Shown here: positions 34,813-43,706 of the stretch, piece by piece
Layout of the letters: every line of letters starts with the position of its first letter
Position numbering within the stretch: position 1 is the stretch's first letter
NCBI GenBank assembly: GCA_002394335.1
Contig: DGTP01000002.1
Span: 118,703-182,702, forward strand
From: Bacteroidales bacterium UBA4333
GTDB lineage: Bacteria > Bacteroidota > Bacteroidia > Bacteroidales > Paludibacteraceae
Direction of reading: 5' to 3'
DNA: 64,000 bases
Notes under the pieces: model-generated
Databases searched by the model: none
What the model was told of the DNA's origin: nothing
What the model saw: the letters and a program-made list of their open reading frames with translations, nothing else
Made by a program: the position numbers and the translations under genes

Positions 34813-35562
34813 TTATTTCTCCTCGTTATGTTCCTCCAGATATGCCTGGATAGCTGTAGTGAGCGACTGGTATTTCTCGTTCGGCACACGGATATCCACG
34901 CGGTAGCCGGCTTCCTCGAGCGTCTGTACCGTGCCGGCGCCGAAAGCCGCGATCAAGGTCTTGCCCTGTTTCCATTTGGGGAAGTTTTCCAGGATGGACT
35001 TCACACCCGAAGGAGTGAAGAGTGCTATCATGTCATAGTCAAAAGGATCCTTGTCGTTCCACTTGGTGGAAACGGTGCGGTACATGATCGCCGGCTGCAC
35101 CTTGATATTGTTGGCAGCGAACATATTGAGCTGGTCGTCGTTGTGGATGTCGGAGAGCACCATGAGGTATTTCTCCTGCGGGCGGCGGTACATTGCCGGC
35201 AGAAGATCCTCAAAACGGTTATGCTCGGAGAAGAACACCTTGCGCTTGCGGTACTGGATATACTTCTGCAGGTAGTTTCCTACTGTCTCGGAGATGCAGT
35301 AATAGTGCATCGAGTCCGGCACATTGAGGCGCAACTCCTCGCACAAACGGAAATAGTGCTCTATTCCCAGACGCGAATTGAGAATAACAGCCGTGTAGTC
35401 CAACGGATTGATCCGCTGGGTACGGAACTCCTTGGCAGAGAGTCCCTCCACATGAATCAGCTGACGGAAATCAAACTCCACACCAAACCGCGTTGCCATC
35501 TCTGCATACGGGTTCCGCTCCGTAGCCGGCTTGGGTTGAGAAATGAGAATTTTCTTTATCAT
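34813..35562 (-). CDS. hemD: Uroporphyrinogen-III synthase
   Basis: A 249-residue two-lobed protein that closes and inverts hydroxymethylbilane to uroporphyrinogen III. The N-lobe starts KKILISQPKP and the C-lobe contains ALFTPSGVKSILENFP and AAFGAGTVQTLEEAGYRVDI, the most conserved stretch of the family. Sequence conservation in this family is low, but context supports it: DUF4271 upstream (4-nt overlap) and rnpA downstream. Confidence 0.88.
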   Translation of the reverse strand: MIKKILISQPKPATERNPYAEMATRFGVEFDFRQLIHVEGLSAKEFRTQRINPLDYTAVILNSRLGIEHYFRLCEELRLNVPDSMHYYCISETVGNYLQKYIQYRKRKVFFSEHNRFEDLLPAMYRRPQEKYLMVLSDIHNDDQLNMFAANNIKVQPAIMYRTVSTKWNDKDPFDYDMIALFTPSGVKSILENFPKWKQGKTLIAAFGAGTVQTLEEAGYRVDIRVPNEKYQSLTTAIQAYLEEHNEEK

Positions 35563-36227
35563 AATGTTATAATACTTTGGCTTAAGATAAACTTCACTCC
35601 GTAGTATGCGCCGATAAACGGCAACACCTCAAGGGTCAGCACGGAGAGGATGATATACAGTAGTACAAGCGTACTGTCAAGATAGGCGCGGCACCATTTA
35701 TAGAAAACCAACAGGGCGAACAGCGCCGCCAGTATGCCGGCGCACCAGCCGAAGGCACGGCTCATACCCATATTCTGTATCAGCAGCAGGAGGGGATAGA
35801 GCAAGCAGCACAATACCGTGACCAGATTGCCGTAATGGACAGCTGCCGTAGGGCATATCCTCTGCAACTGGAAAGTGTACTGCACCAGCCAGAGCAACAG
35901 CGCCTTAATGCCGTAAACAACCGCTACAAAAAGCACGATCACCCCGTACCTCGTGATCGTGAAGTCACCGGTACGGTAGCACAACAGGTAGTATGCCATA
36001 CCGAGGGTGCCGATCTGGAAGAGGAGGAGGCTGATCTGCCCTATTCCTGTCCGCTGCACGTCGGCATAGGAGCGGTCGGGTTTGGCGAAGACAGTACCGA
36101 AACTGCTTCTGACCACACCTGCCTGTGACGCATTCGCCAGCACCGCTAACAGCAGCAGTGCCAGTAGCACCCAGGAAGTCCACGCTTCTGAAACAGGAGA
36201 AGAAATCAACGGTATATCCGTAGGCAT
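35559..36227 (-). CDS. DUF4271 membrane protein
   Basis: A 222-residue inner-membrane protein with about six hydrophobic helices (WVLLALLLLAVLA, SLLLFQIGTLGMAYYLL, YGVIVLFVAVVYG, LVTVLCCLLYPLLLLIQ, ILAALFALLVFY, LVLLYIILSVLTL) and a final EVLPFIGAYYG. Position directly before hemD and topology match DUF4271 of Bacteroidota. Function is unknown; the hemD link hints at a tetrapyrrole or respiratory role, which is only inference. It starts 3 nt after the U32 gene stop. Confidence 0.8.
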   Translation of the reverse strand: MPTDIPLISSPVSEAWTSWVLLALLLLAVLANASQAGVVRSSFGTVFAKPDRSYADVQRTGIGQISLLLFQIGTLGMAYYLLCYRTGDFTITRYGVIVLFVAVVYGIKALLLWLVQYTFQLQRICPTAAVHYGNLVTVLCCLLYPLLLLIQNMGMSRAFGWCAGILAALFALLVFYKWCRAYLDSTLVLLYIILSVLTLEVLPFIGAYYGVKFILSQSIITL

Positions 36228-36230
36228 CGG

Positions 36231-37496
36231 CTATTCGCTTATAATGAGTTTGTACAGTTTGTCACCACGATGGATGATTTTGTCCGTTTTTATGGAGAAA
36301 AAGGCTCCTTTCTTGATCTCCTCTTTCTCCAGTCCTTTGGCATTGCGCATCCCGTGCGCTACCGTTTCATAGGCGCCGGTAGTCTCTCCGGTGACGAGCA
36401 GTTCTTCGCCGGCTTTGACCGACTCCACCGCCTCGATATAGAACTCCGCCACCGAGAGGTTTTTGAAGAAGTTGGTGCACTTGCCGACAAAGACCTTCTT
36501 GCGTGTGGCAAGGCTGCCGTACCGGTGAGTCCATTCGCCCAGCCGCTGTCCCTGGTAGTAGCCGTCCCAGAAGCCGCGGTTAAAGACCCGTGCGAGACGT
36601 TCGTTCCAGTTCTCTATCTTGGGCAGAATAATACTGTCATCGTCATACTCGCCTTTCTGCCATGCCTCCACCGCCTCGCGATAGCAGGTGACAGTGGTCT
36701 TCACGTACTCAGGACCGCGTGCCCTGCCCTCAATCTTCAGCACCCGCACACCGGCATCCAGCATCTTGTTGAGGAAATGGATGGTCTTCAAGTCCTTGGG
36801 CGACATGATATACTGGTTGTCTATATCCAGCTCCAGGTCCGAAGACTTGTCCTTCACGGTGTAGCCTCTCCGGCAGACCTGCATGCAGGCGCCTCGGTTA
36901 GCCGACTGACCGAGGTTATTGAGACTCAGGTAGCACTTGCCGCTGACCGCCATACAGAGCGCGCCGTGGCAGAACATCTCTATACGCACCGGTTCCCCGC
37001 TGACGCCTCTTATGTCCTGCTCTATGATATCACGGTGGATAGAAGCCACCTGCTCCATATTCAGCTCCCGCGCCAGCACCACCACATCGGCGTATTGGGC
37101 ATAGAACTTGAGCGCCTCGGTATTGGAGATGTTCAGCTGGGTGGAGAGGTGCACCTCCTGCCCTACCTCTTTGGCATATTGCATGACCGCTATATCCGAG
37201 GCGATGACGGCACTCAGTCCGGCGGCTTTGGCATGATCGACGATCTCGCGCATCAGCGGCAGATCCTCCGGATACATGACGGTATTGAGGGTGAGGTAGG
37301 TCTTGACCCCTGCTTCCCTGCAACGGGCTACAATGGTATGCAGGTCGTCGGTCGTGAAATTGGCGGAAGAGCGGGAGCGCATATTCAGGTGCTCTATACC
37401 GAAATAGACACTCGTGGCGCCGGCATCTATCGCCGCAGCCAGACTCTCCCAGCAGCCTACAGGAGCCATGATATTTACCATTTGGTCATTTGCCAT
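36231..37496 (-). CDS. U32 family peptidase
   Basis: A 421-residue protein of the U32 collagenase-like family; several members are now known as tRNA or rRNA hydroxylation factors (TrhP, RlhA). Seen are MAPVGCWESLAAAIDAGATSVYFG, HLSTQLNISN, the Cys-containing EMFCHGALCMAVSGKCYLS with RGACMQVCRR that probably binds an Fe-S cluster, and KDLKTIHFLNKMLDAGVRVLKIEGR. The first residues (MANDQMVNI) are encoded by an AAATGG repeat, so the ATG at 37469 (MAPVG) may be the original start. It follows asd by 23 nt. Confidence 0.88.
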   Translation of the reverse strand: MANDQMVNIMAPVGCWESLAAAIDAGATSVYFGIEHLNMRSRSSANFTTDDLHTIVARCREAGVKTYLTLNTVMYPEDLPLMREIVDHAKAAGLSAVIASDIAVMQYAKEVGQEVHLSTQLNISNTEALKFYAQYADVVVLARELNMEQVASIHRDIIEQDIRGVSGEPVRIEMFCHGALCMAVSGKCYLSLNNLGQSANRGACMQVCRRGYTVKDKSSDLELDIDNQYIMSPKDLKTIHFLNKMLDAGVRVLKIEGRARGPEYVKTTVTCYREAVEAWQKGEYDDDSIILPKIENWNERLARVFNRGFWDGYYQGQRLGEWTHRYGSLATRKKVFVGKCTNFFKNLSVAEFYIEAVESVKAGEELLVTGETTGAYETVAHGMRNAKGLEKEEIKKGAFFSIKTDKIIHRGDKLYKLIISE

Positions 37497-37530
37497 TTGG
37501 TCAGTTAGTATTTGATCATTCAGTATTTGA
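37467..37530 (-). repeat. AAATGG-type repeat between asd and the U32 gene
   Basis: About 60 nt alternate TGATCAAATACT-, TGACCAAATGGC- and AAATGGTAAAT-like units, as at 3824-3857 and 56888-56925. The tract covers the end of asd and the possible starts of the U32 gene. Confidence 0.75.
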
Positions 37531-38521
37531 CAATATACTCTGCTATCTGTACGGCATTGAGGGCGGCACCTTTGCGTATCTGGTCGCCTACGCACCAGAA
37601 GGTCAGTCCGTTCTCGTTGGTGAGATCCTTGCGCACTCTGCCTATATAGACTTCATCCTTGCCGCTCAGGAAGAGGGGCATGGGGTAGATATTGTTCTGA
37701 GGCTCGTCCATCAACACGCATCCCGCCGCCTGACGGAAAGCCTCTTTGGCCTCCTCCACGCTCACAGGGCGTTCCGTCTCTATCCATACCGACTCGGAGT
37801 GGGCACGCAGCGACGGCACGCGTACACAAGTGGCACTGACTTTCACGTCCGAGTGCATGATCTTGCGTGTCTCGTTGTACATCTTCATCTCCTCTTTGGT
37901 ATAGTCGTTTCCGGTGAAGAGGTCCACGTGGGGGATGACATTGAAAGCCAGTTGGTGGGGGAATTTCTCCACGTGCAGGTCCGTCTTGCCAGCCGCCCAG
38001 TCTCTATATTGTTGTTCCAGTTCCCGCATGGCTTGCGCCCCGGCGCCGGAAGCCGCCTGATAGGTGGATACATGTACCCGGCGGACATGGCTCAGACGCT
38101 CAATCGCCTGCAGCGCCACCACCATCTGGATGGTAGTGCAGTTGGGGTTGGCGATGATATTACGGGGACGGATGAGTGCGTCAGCGGCATTCACCTCCGG
38201 CACCACCAGAGGCACCTGCTCGTCCATACGGAAAGCGGAAGAATTATCTATCAGAACAGCGCCGAAACGGGTTATATCCTCTGCATACTCGCGCGACACT
38301 CCCGCACCCGCAGACGCAAAAACGATGTCGATGCCCTTGAAAGCATCGCCATGAGCCAGCTCCTCCACTGTGATCTGCTGACCCTCGAAATCATACTTCG
38401 TACCGGCACTGCGTGACGATCCGAAGAGTCTGAGTTCGGAAACAGGAAACTGTCGTTGTGAGAGCACACGCAACAGCTCCTGTCCCACAGCGCCCGAGGC
38501 GCCTACAATAGCTACCGTCAT
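37520..38521 (-). CDS. asd: Aspartate-semialdehyde dehydrogenase
   Basis: A 333-residue NADP-dependent enzyme that makes aspartate semialdehyde for lysine/diaminopimelate, threonine and methionine. The N-terminal VGASGAVGQELL binds NADP, Cys128 in NPNCTT is the nucleophile, and YQAASGAGAQA plus the late RVPSLRAHSESVW motif with His complete the active site. Length is normal. The 65-residue winged-helix gene lies 6 nt upstream. Confidence 0.96.
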   Translation of the reverse strand: MTVAIVGASGAVGQELLRVLSQRQFPVSELRLFGSSRSAGTKYDFEGQQITVEELAHGDAFKGIDIVFASAGAGVSREYAEDITRFGAVLIDNSSAFRMDEQVPLVVPEVNAADALIRPRNIIANPNCTTIQMVVALQAIERLSHVRRVHVSTYQAASGAGAQAMRELEQQYRDWAAGKTDLHVEKFPHQLAFNVIPHVDLFTGNDYTKEEMKMYNETRKIMHSDVKVSATCVRVPSLRAHSESVWIETERPVSVEEAKEAFRQAAGCVLMDEPQNNIYPMPLFLSGKDEVYIGRVRKDLTNENGLTFWCVGDQIRKGAALNAVQIAEYIVKY

Positions 38522-38527
38522 CGCTTG

Positions 38528-38725
38528 TTATGCCAATGCTACGGTAACGTCTGCTTCGCCTTCGGTAAAGGTCAGTTTACCCTCACGAGCCAGCCAACCG
38601 AGTGCCAGATAAAGCTCTTCATTTTTCAGTTTGGTGGCTTTCTTCAAAGCCTTGAGTGCCAGTGCACCGTTCTCGAGTGCAGCCCATACCAGACCTGCGT
38701 TCTCGCCAATCTTTGTTACATTCAT
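38528..38725 (-). CDS. Small winged helix-turn-helix protein (DUF2582-like)
   Basis: A 65-residue protein, IGENAGLVWAALENG followed by ALKKATKLKNEELYLALGWLAREGKL, that forms a compact winged helix. It matches the small Bacteroidota wHTH family once called DUF2582. A DNA-binding role is likely from the fold; no targets are known. It sits between fabF and asd on the same strand. Confidence 0.82.
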   Translation of the reverse strand: MNVTKIGENAGLVWAALENGALALKALKKATKLKNEELYLALGWLAREGKLTFTEGEADVTVALA

Positions 38726-38808
38726 AGTTCTAATTAACCTTAAAATAACACTAATCAGGCACTTTTAAGGGGTGCCCTTCCCTGTTTTGTATTTCTTGCC
38801 TGTACCGT

Positions 38809-40068
38809 TTATTCCTCCCACTTCTTGAAGACCAGACAGGCGTTATGTCCGCCGAAGCCGAAGGTGTTGGTCATGGCGTAGCGGAGGGCACGTTTCTGAG
38901 CCTTGTTGAAGGTGAAATTGATGCGATAGTCTATCTGTTCGTCCAGATCGTCCTCGGCATGGTTGATTGTCGGCGGCACAATACCGTCTTTGAGTGCCAT
39001 GATGCAAGCCAGGCTCTCCACGGCACCGGTAGCGCCGATCATATGTCCTGTCATCGACTTGGTGGAGTCGAGATTCATCTCATAGACATGCTCCCCGAAG
39101 ACGTTCTGTATAGCTTTCAGTTCGGCTATGTCGCCCAGCGGAGTGGAGGTGCCGTGGGTATTGATGTAATCAATGTCCTGCGGCTGCAGTCCGGCGTCTT
39201 CGATAGCCAGCTGCATGACGCGCTGTGCCCCTTTGGCATCGGGGTCGGGCGCTGTCATATGGTAGGCGTCGGAGGTCATTCCCACGCCGATCATCTCGGC
39301 GTAGATCCTGGCGCCGCGTGCTTTGGCGTGCTCATACTCCTCCAGGATCAGGCATCCGGCTCCCTCACTGAGGGCGAAACCGTCACGCGACTTGGAGAAG
39401 GGTCTGCTGGCGGTAGCGGGACTGTCGTTGCGGGTGGAGAGGGCGTGCAGCGAGTTGAATCCGCCTATACCCGTATAGGTCACGTCGGCATCGGCTCCCC
39501 CGGTGACAATCACATCGGCATGCCCCAGACGGATCTGGTCAAAAGCCTGGGCTATGGCGTGGGAGGAAGAGGAGCAGGCGGTGGAAACGGAGTAGCTGAG
39601 TCCGCCAAGCCCGAAGAAGATAGAGATCTGTCCTGCCGCCATACTGGGGATAGCCTTGGGTATCATGAAGGGGTTGAAACGCGGCGTTCCGTCGCCTTTG
39701 CCGAACTCGATGATGTCCGCCTCGGTGGTTTTCAAGCCGCCCATACCGCTTCCCCAGACGACACCGATGCGGTCGCGGTTCTCCTCCTCCATATTCATGC
39801 CGGAGTCCTCCAGCGCCTCTTTGGCTACCCAGACGGAGAACTGGGCGTAGCGGTCGAGCTTGCGCGCCTCTTTCCTGTCCAGAAGAGAAGAGGGGTCGAA
39901 GTTCTTCACTTCGCCGGCGAACTGCGTCTTGAACAAGGAGGCGTCAAAAGAGGTGATCGGGGCTATTCCGCTCACGCCGTTCACCATCGACTCCCATGTC
40001 TCACGCGCGCTGTTGCCTATGGGCGTGAGCGCGCCTAAACCTGTTATAACAACTCGTTTTAACTGCAT
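38809..40068 (-). CDS. fabF: Beta-ketoacyl-ACP synthase II
   Basis: A 419-residue condensing enzyme for fatty-acid elongation. The Cys-His-His triad is intact: Cys165 in TACSSSSHA, His305 in NTHGTSTPLGD and His342 in MTGHMIGATG. RVVITGLGALTPIG and a C-terminal NTFGFGGHNACLVF are standard. It follows acpP by about 80 nt with no promoter seen between them, so the two form an operon. Confidence 0.97.
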   Translation of the reverse strand: MQLKRVVITGLGALTPIGNSARETWESMVNGVSGIAPITSFDASLFKTQFAGEVKNFDPSSLLDRKEARKLDRYAQFSVWVAKEALEDSGMNMEEENRDRIGVVWGSGMGGLKTTEADIIEFGKGDGTPRFNPFMIPKAIPSMAAGQISIFFGLGGLSYSVSTACSSSSHAIAQAFDQIRLGHADVIVTGGADADVTYTGIGGFNSLHALSTRNDSPATASRPFSKSRDGFALSEGAGCLILEEYEHAKARGARIYAEMIGVGMTSDAYHMTAPDPDAKGAQRVMQLAIEDAGLQPQDIDYINTHGTSTPLGDIAELKAIQNVFGEHVYEMNLDSTKSMTGHMIGATGAVESLACIMALKDGIVPPTINHAEDDLDEQIDYRINFTFNKAQKRALRYAMTNTFGFGGHNACLVFKKWEE

Positions 40069-40147
40069 GTCTGTATATTCAACTAAATACGGATTTACGA
40101 GCCTACAGTCATCCCGTAAACTCGTAAACCAAGAGTGACGTAATGTT

Positions 40148-40384
40148 TTACGCCTTTGCTTTCTCGATATAAGCGACTACGTCGCCTACAGTGCTGATCT
40201 TCTGAGTGTCCTCGTCCGGAATAGAGATACCGAACTCTTTCTCAAATTCCATAATCAACTCTACCGTGTCGAGCGAGTCGGCATTCAGGTCGGTCTGGAA
40301 GTTTGCGTCGTTAGTCACTTGTGACTCCTCCACACCCAGCTTATCAACGATGATAGCTTTTACTTTCGATTCAATTTCTGACAT
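40148..40384 (-). CDS. acpP: Acyl carrier protein
   Basis: A 78-residue acidic four-helix carrier. Ser37 in the ADSLDTVEL motif takes the phosphopantetheine arm that carries growing fatty acyl chains. It is the partner of fabF downstream. A strong promoter lies about 70 nt upstream. Confidence 0.97.
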   Translation of the reverse strand: MSEIESKVKAIIVDKLGVEESQVTNDANFQTDLNADSLDTVELIMEFEKEFGISIPDEDTQKISTVGDVVAYIEKAKA

Positions 40385-40450
40385 AATTGTATTGTGTTTA
40401 GTTTTTCAATTAGATGCGTCCTGTTTTTGCTATTTTACCAAAAAAGCGTG

Positions 40451-40482
40451 CAAAGATACAACAATTATTGCATATATGCAAA
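40451..40482 (-). promoter_or_regulatory. Promoter for acpP-fabF
   Basis: On the minus strand TTTG (40479-40482), 20 nt, TATCTTTG (40451-40458). The predicted leader is about 60 nt. Confidence 0.8.
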
Positions 40483-40542
40483 TTTTTTTGCATTTTGCAT
40501 CAAAAATAGCGTATTTCTATAGGAAAAACGCCTATAGAACCG

Positions 40543-41304
40543 TCAGCTTCTCTTGCGAGGGTTTTTTTCGTCAATCTCCGGATCGACGAGAATACGTCCG
40601 CAGAACTCGCATACGATAATCTTCTTTCTCAGACGGATATCCACCTGTCTCTGAGCAGGGATCTTACTGTGGCAACCGCCGCAGGAGTCACGCTCCACTT
40701 TCACCACTGCCAAGCCGTTGCGTGCATTCTTGCGGATGCGTTTGAATGCCATCAGCAGACGCTCGTCGATGTGGCGCTCCAGTTCAGCCGAACGTACCAT
40801 AAGGGCTTCGGTGTCCGCTTTGGTCTCGGTCAGGATGGTGTCCAGTTCACTGCGTTTCTGTTCCAGATCCACGGTGCGCTCCTCGATGTCTTTGACGGTC
40901 TTGGCTTTGTCGCCGCGGCGTGCTTCCAGCTCTTCGCCCAACTGTTTGATCTTCTTCTGGCAGAGCTCGATGTCCAGTTGCTGGTATTCGATCTCTTTGT
41001 TGAGGTTGTCAAACTCGCGGTTGTTGCGCACTTCTTTCTGTTGCTCCTCGTAGCGGGAGATGCTTGCCGAAGCGTTTTCCGCACGGACGCGGTAGTCCGA
41101 CATACGCGACTCCATGTCTTTGATCTCCGCCTCGATGTTCTGCAGACGGGTACGCAGACCCTCGATCTCGTCGCTCATGTCTTTCACTTCCTGCGGCAGT
41201 TCGCCTGCCAGGGTGCGCAACTCGTCAATACGGGAGTCCACTTTCTGTAACTCGTTGAGGGTTTTCAGTTTCTCCTCAATCGACAATTCTTTTTCTCTTG
41301 CCAT
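40543..41304 (-). CDS. Coiled-coil zinc-ribbon protein (C4-type, DUF164 family)
   Basis: A 253-residue protein: a long antiparallel coiled coil from about residue 10 to 190, rich in Glu, Lys and Gln, then a C4 zinc ribbon with SCGGCHSK and VCEFCGRIL. This is the zf-RING_7 architecture known from HP0958 and CdsZ, where it acts as a chaperone or RNA binder. The role in Bacteroidota is unknown. It lies 4 nt after the Nif3-like gene. Confidence 0.88.
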   Translation of the reverse strand: MAREKELSIEEKLKTLNELQKVDSRIDELRTLAGELPQEVKDMSDEIEGLRTRLQNIEAEIKDMESRMSDYRVRAENASASISRYEEQQKEVRNNREFDNLNKEIEYQQLDIELCQKKIKQLGEELEARRGDKAKTVKDIEERTVDLEQKRSELDTILTETKADTEALMVRSAELERHIDERLLMAFKRIRKNARNGLAVVKVERDSCGGCHSKIPAQRQVDIRLRKKIIVCEFCGRILVDPEIDEKNPRKRS

Positions 41305-41308
41305 ATAT

Positions 41309-42085
41309 CTAATCTTTTAATATGTGTATCGGTGTTTGGTCTTGCTGGGAGATATACCACTTGACACCGGCTTCGGTGAGCAGTTCGGCAAAGATCTCCC
41401 TTGTGTAGTGTTCGCTCACCCAATGGTCTATGTCCACGAGTCCTATCCGTCCTGCGGCGTCCTGGAACTCATGGTACTTGCAGTCCGCCGTCAGATAGAC
41501 ATCCGCGCCTTGGGCTACGGCTTCGCCGATGAACTCCGCTCCCGACCCTCCGCAGACAGCCACCCGCCGGATCTCGTCCTTCGGGCAGGCGGTATAGCGC
41601 ACCCACGAAGCGTCCATCCGCTCTTTCACCAGACGGAGGAAAGCCTCATAATCCATCGCCTCGTCCAGTTCGCCGATCACGCCCAGGCCATAGCCTTCTC
41701 CCGCCGGAGACAGGATACGGCAGTTCTTCACGCCCAGCCTCCGGGCGATCCTGCCGCTCACGCCGTGAAGATACGAGTCCATCGCCGTATGGGACGAATA
41801 GACAGCCACTCCCGATCGGATGGCTTTCTCCACGCAGCGCGCCTGTGCACTCTGTCCGCACAGCTGCCTGAGGCCGTGAAACAAAAGGGGATGGTGACTG
41901 ATGATCAGCTGGCAACCAAGCATAACGGCTTCATCGACAACAGACTCGGTCACGTCTGTTGTCAGCAGGACAGCCTTTATATCTGCGCCTGTGTCACCCA
42001 CCTGCATTCCCGAGTTGTCCCAGTCCTCCTGGTAACTCAAGGGAGCTACAGATTCTATGCTATCAATAATGCTTCGTAAGAGCAA
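41309..42085 (-). CDS. Nif3-like dinuclear metal centre protein
   Basis: A 258-residue member of the Nif3/YbgI (GTP cyclohydrolase I type 2-like) family that forms toroidal hexamers with two metals per subunit. Metal ligands are visible in IISHHPLLFHG (His-His), SSHTAMD and the late DIDHWVSEHYTRE. WDNSGMQVG near the N-terminus is diagnostic. The start appears to be TTG at 42085, as no in-frame ATG precedes the conserved N-terminus. Biochemical role is unsettled. Confidence 0.88.
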   Translation of the reverse strand: MLLRSIIDSIESVAPLSYQEDWDNSGMQVGDTGADIKAVLLTTDVTESVVDEAVMLGCQLIISHHPLLFHGLRQLCGQSAQARCVEKAIRSGVAVYSSHTAMDSYLHGVSGRIARRLGVKNCRILSPAGEGYGLGVIGELDEAMDYEAFLRLVKERMDASWVRYTACPKDEIRRVAVCGGSGAEFIGEAVAQGADVYLTADCKYHEFQDAAGRIGLVDIDHWVSEHYTREIFAELLTEAGVKWYISQQDQTPIHILKD

Positions 42086-42094
42086 ATATATCGT

Positions 42095-42514
42095 TTATTC
42101 CTCCGCCTCCGCCGGTTCCTCTTCGATGGTGAAATCGGTAATGCCGGCATTGACGAGGATATTATACCACTGGATCAACTTGCGGATATCGCTGGGATAG
42201 ACGCGGTCTTCGTCCCAGTCGGGGAGCACTTCGCCGAACCATTGTTTCAGGGTCTCGTTGTCCGCTTTCTTGGGATCGAAAGCGACAGGCTTCAGACCTT
42301 CTTTCTTGCCGGTGCTGGTCAGCACTTCGCTCAGCGACACGTCTTCGCCGGTGGTGAACATCGAGATCTCCCCTAAGGAAACGATCTTGTCGCGTGCATA
42401 GGTCGGCATCCGTTTGCCGTCCAGCAGCGACTCTACTATCAGCATGTTCGTGCCGCGATTGACCAGCTTGTACAAACCGGGTTTTCCGGTAATGGCGAGT
42501 ATTTCTTTGAGCAT
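42095..42514 (-). CDS. DUF5606-like protein
   Basis: A 139-residue acidic cytosolic protein with an SH3-like N-terminal half (ITGKPGLYKLVNRGTNMLIVESLLDGKRMPTY, split as ITGKPGLYKLV and LIVESLLDGKR) and a helical C-terminal half ending in EEEPAEAEE. The layout fits DUF5606 of Bacteroidota; function unknown. It leads an operon with the Nif3-like and zinc-ribbon genes. Confidence 0.78.
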   Translation of the reverse strand: MLKEILAITGKPGLYKLVNRGTNMLIVESLLDGKRMPTYARDKIVSLGEISMFTTGEDVSLSEVLTSTGKKEGLKPVAFDPKKADNETLKQWFGEVLPDWDEDRVYPSDIRKLIQWYNILVNAGITDFTIEEEPAEAEE

Positions 42515-42555
42515 AAATTTGTACTATTCAATTATCAAATTCATAAAATCGGGCA

Positions 42556-42587
42556 CAAAAGTACTACTTTTTTTGGAAATATGCAAA
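42556..42587 (-). promoter_or_regulatory. Promoter for DUF5606-nif3-zinc ribbon operon
   Basis: On the minus strand TTTG (42584-42587), 20 nt, TACTTTTG (42556-42563). It is interleaved with the plus-strand promoter at 42572-42603. Confidence 0.75.
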
Positions 42588-42603
42588 TTTTGTTGTAATT
42601 TTG
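42572..42603 (+). promoter_or_regulatory. Promoter for CNNM/CBS membrane protein
   Basis: TTTG at 42572-42575, 20 nt, TAATTTTG at 42596-42603. The predicted start near 42609 leaves about 12 nt before the ATG. Confidence 0.75.
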
Positions 42604-42620
42604 TGCGCTAATTTTGAATT

Positions 42621-43706
42621 ATGGGACTACTTTTATTGTTTTTATTGGGTGCGATGGCGATCAGTTTTCTGTGTTCCGTCCTGGAATCGGTGCTGATGAC
42701 CACCACCTACAGTTATATCAATCTGCGGATGGAGGAGGGCTATGCGCCCGCTTCGCTGATGAAGTCCTACAAGGACGACACCGGCAGACCCCTGGCGGCT
42801 ATCCTGTCGCTCAACACCATTGCCAATACCATCGGCGCCGCCGGAGTGGGCATGCAGGCGACAGCGGTCTTCGGGGAAGCGTGGTTCGGACTCGTCTCTG
42901 CTATCACGACGATCCTGATACTCGTCTTCTCGGAGATCATACCGAAGACCATCGGCACCACCTGGTGGAAGAACCTCATGGGCTTCACCGCGCGCACGAT
43001 ACGCGTGCTGATAGTAATGTTATATCCGTTCGTGCTGCTGGTGGAACTGATCACGCGGCTCTTCCCCGGCAATGAAGACGACCCCACCGTGTCGCGGGAA
43101 GAGGTGCTCGCCATGGTCAATGTAGGCGAGGAGGAAGGCGTGGTGGACGAAGACGAGAACAAGATCTTCTCCAACCTCATGCGGCTGGATACCATTCACG
43201 CCTACGACGTCATGACACCGCGGGTGGTAGCCAAGACGGCACCGGAGACACTGACCCTCAGGGCATACTACGACAACGACGAGTTCGACCATTTCTCGCG
43301 TATCCCGCTCTACCGACCCGAAGCGCCGGAGTATATCACCGGCTATATACTGCGCAACGACGCACTGGAGGAACTGACCGAAGACCATTTCCGCAAGACC
43401 CTCGGAGGGATTAAAAGACCGCTGCCGGCGTTTGACCAGGACCTGACACTCGGCACCATCTTCGACTCGATGCTCAAGCAGAAAAGCCAGATAGCACAGG
43501 TGATAGACGAGTACGGCATGTTCGTAGGTATCCTGACGCTCGAAGACATCATCGAGACCATCTTCGGACTGGAGATCATCGACGAGAACGACACCGTGAT
43601 CGACATGCAGCAGTACGCCCGCGACCGCTGGGAACAACGCCAGAAGAAATACAAGAAAGTCATCCGGAGTGACCAAGAGACAAAGGACGAAGGGACTAAG
43701 GAATAG
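42621..43706 (+). CDS. CNNM (DUF21)/CBS-domain membrane protein, GldE/CorC-like
   Basis: A 361-residue inner-membrane protein. A DUF21 transmembrane domain with four helices (LLLLFLLGAMAISFL, then GLVSAITTILILVFSEIIPK near 95, then VLIVMLYPFVLLVELI) is followed by two CBS domains (VMTPRVVAKTAP; VIDEYGMFVGILTLEDIIE). The C-terminal CorC_HlyC domain of longer relatives is absent. Related proteins transport Mg2+ or other cations; GldE is the gliding relative. Its last residues (SDQETKDEGTKE) come from a reversed TTTGTACC-type repeat. Confidence 0.87.
   Translation: MGLLLLFLLGAMAISFLCSVLESVLMTTTYSYINLRMEEGYAPASLMKSYKDDTGRPLAAILSLNTIANTIGAAGVGMQATAVFGEAWFGLVSAITTILILVFSEIIPKTIGTTWWKNLMGFTARTIRVLIVMLYPFVLLVELITRLFPGNEDDPTVSREEVLAMVNVGEEEGVVDEDENKIFSNLMRLDTIHAYDVMTPRVVAKTAPETLTLRAYYDNDEFDHFSRIPLYRPEAPEYITGYILRNDALEELTEDHFRKTLGGIKRPLPAFDQDLTLGTIFDSMLKQKSQIAQVIDEYGMFVGILTLEDIIETIFGLEIIDENDTVIDMQQYARDRWEQRQKKYKKVIRSDQETKDEGTKE
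43668..43704 (+). repeat. Reversed TTTGTACC-type repeat forming the end of the CNNM/CBS gene
   Basis: The tract AGTGACCAAGAGACAAAGG followed by ACGAAGGGACTAAGG is the reverse-complement form of the repeat at 16496-16552. It encodes the polar C-terminal tail. Confidence 0.6.

Noticed and set aside
38758..38776. A small hairpin (GGCAC/GTGCC) between fabF and the wHTH gene as a terminator
   Set aside because: Only five base pairs and no T tract on the minus strand; readthrough to the wHTH gene is more likely.
38845..40038. A 397-codon plus-strand frame opposite fabF
   Set aside because: Antisense shadow; fabF has its full catalytic triad and operon context.
42621..43706. Calling the CNNM/CBS protein GldE outright
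   Set aside because: It lacks the C-terminal CorC_HlyC domain and gldD is not adjacent, so only the broader family is supported.
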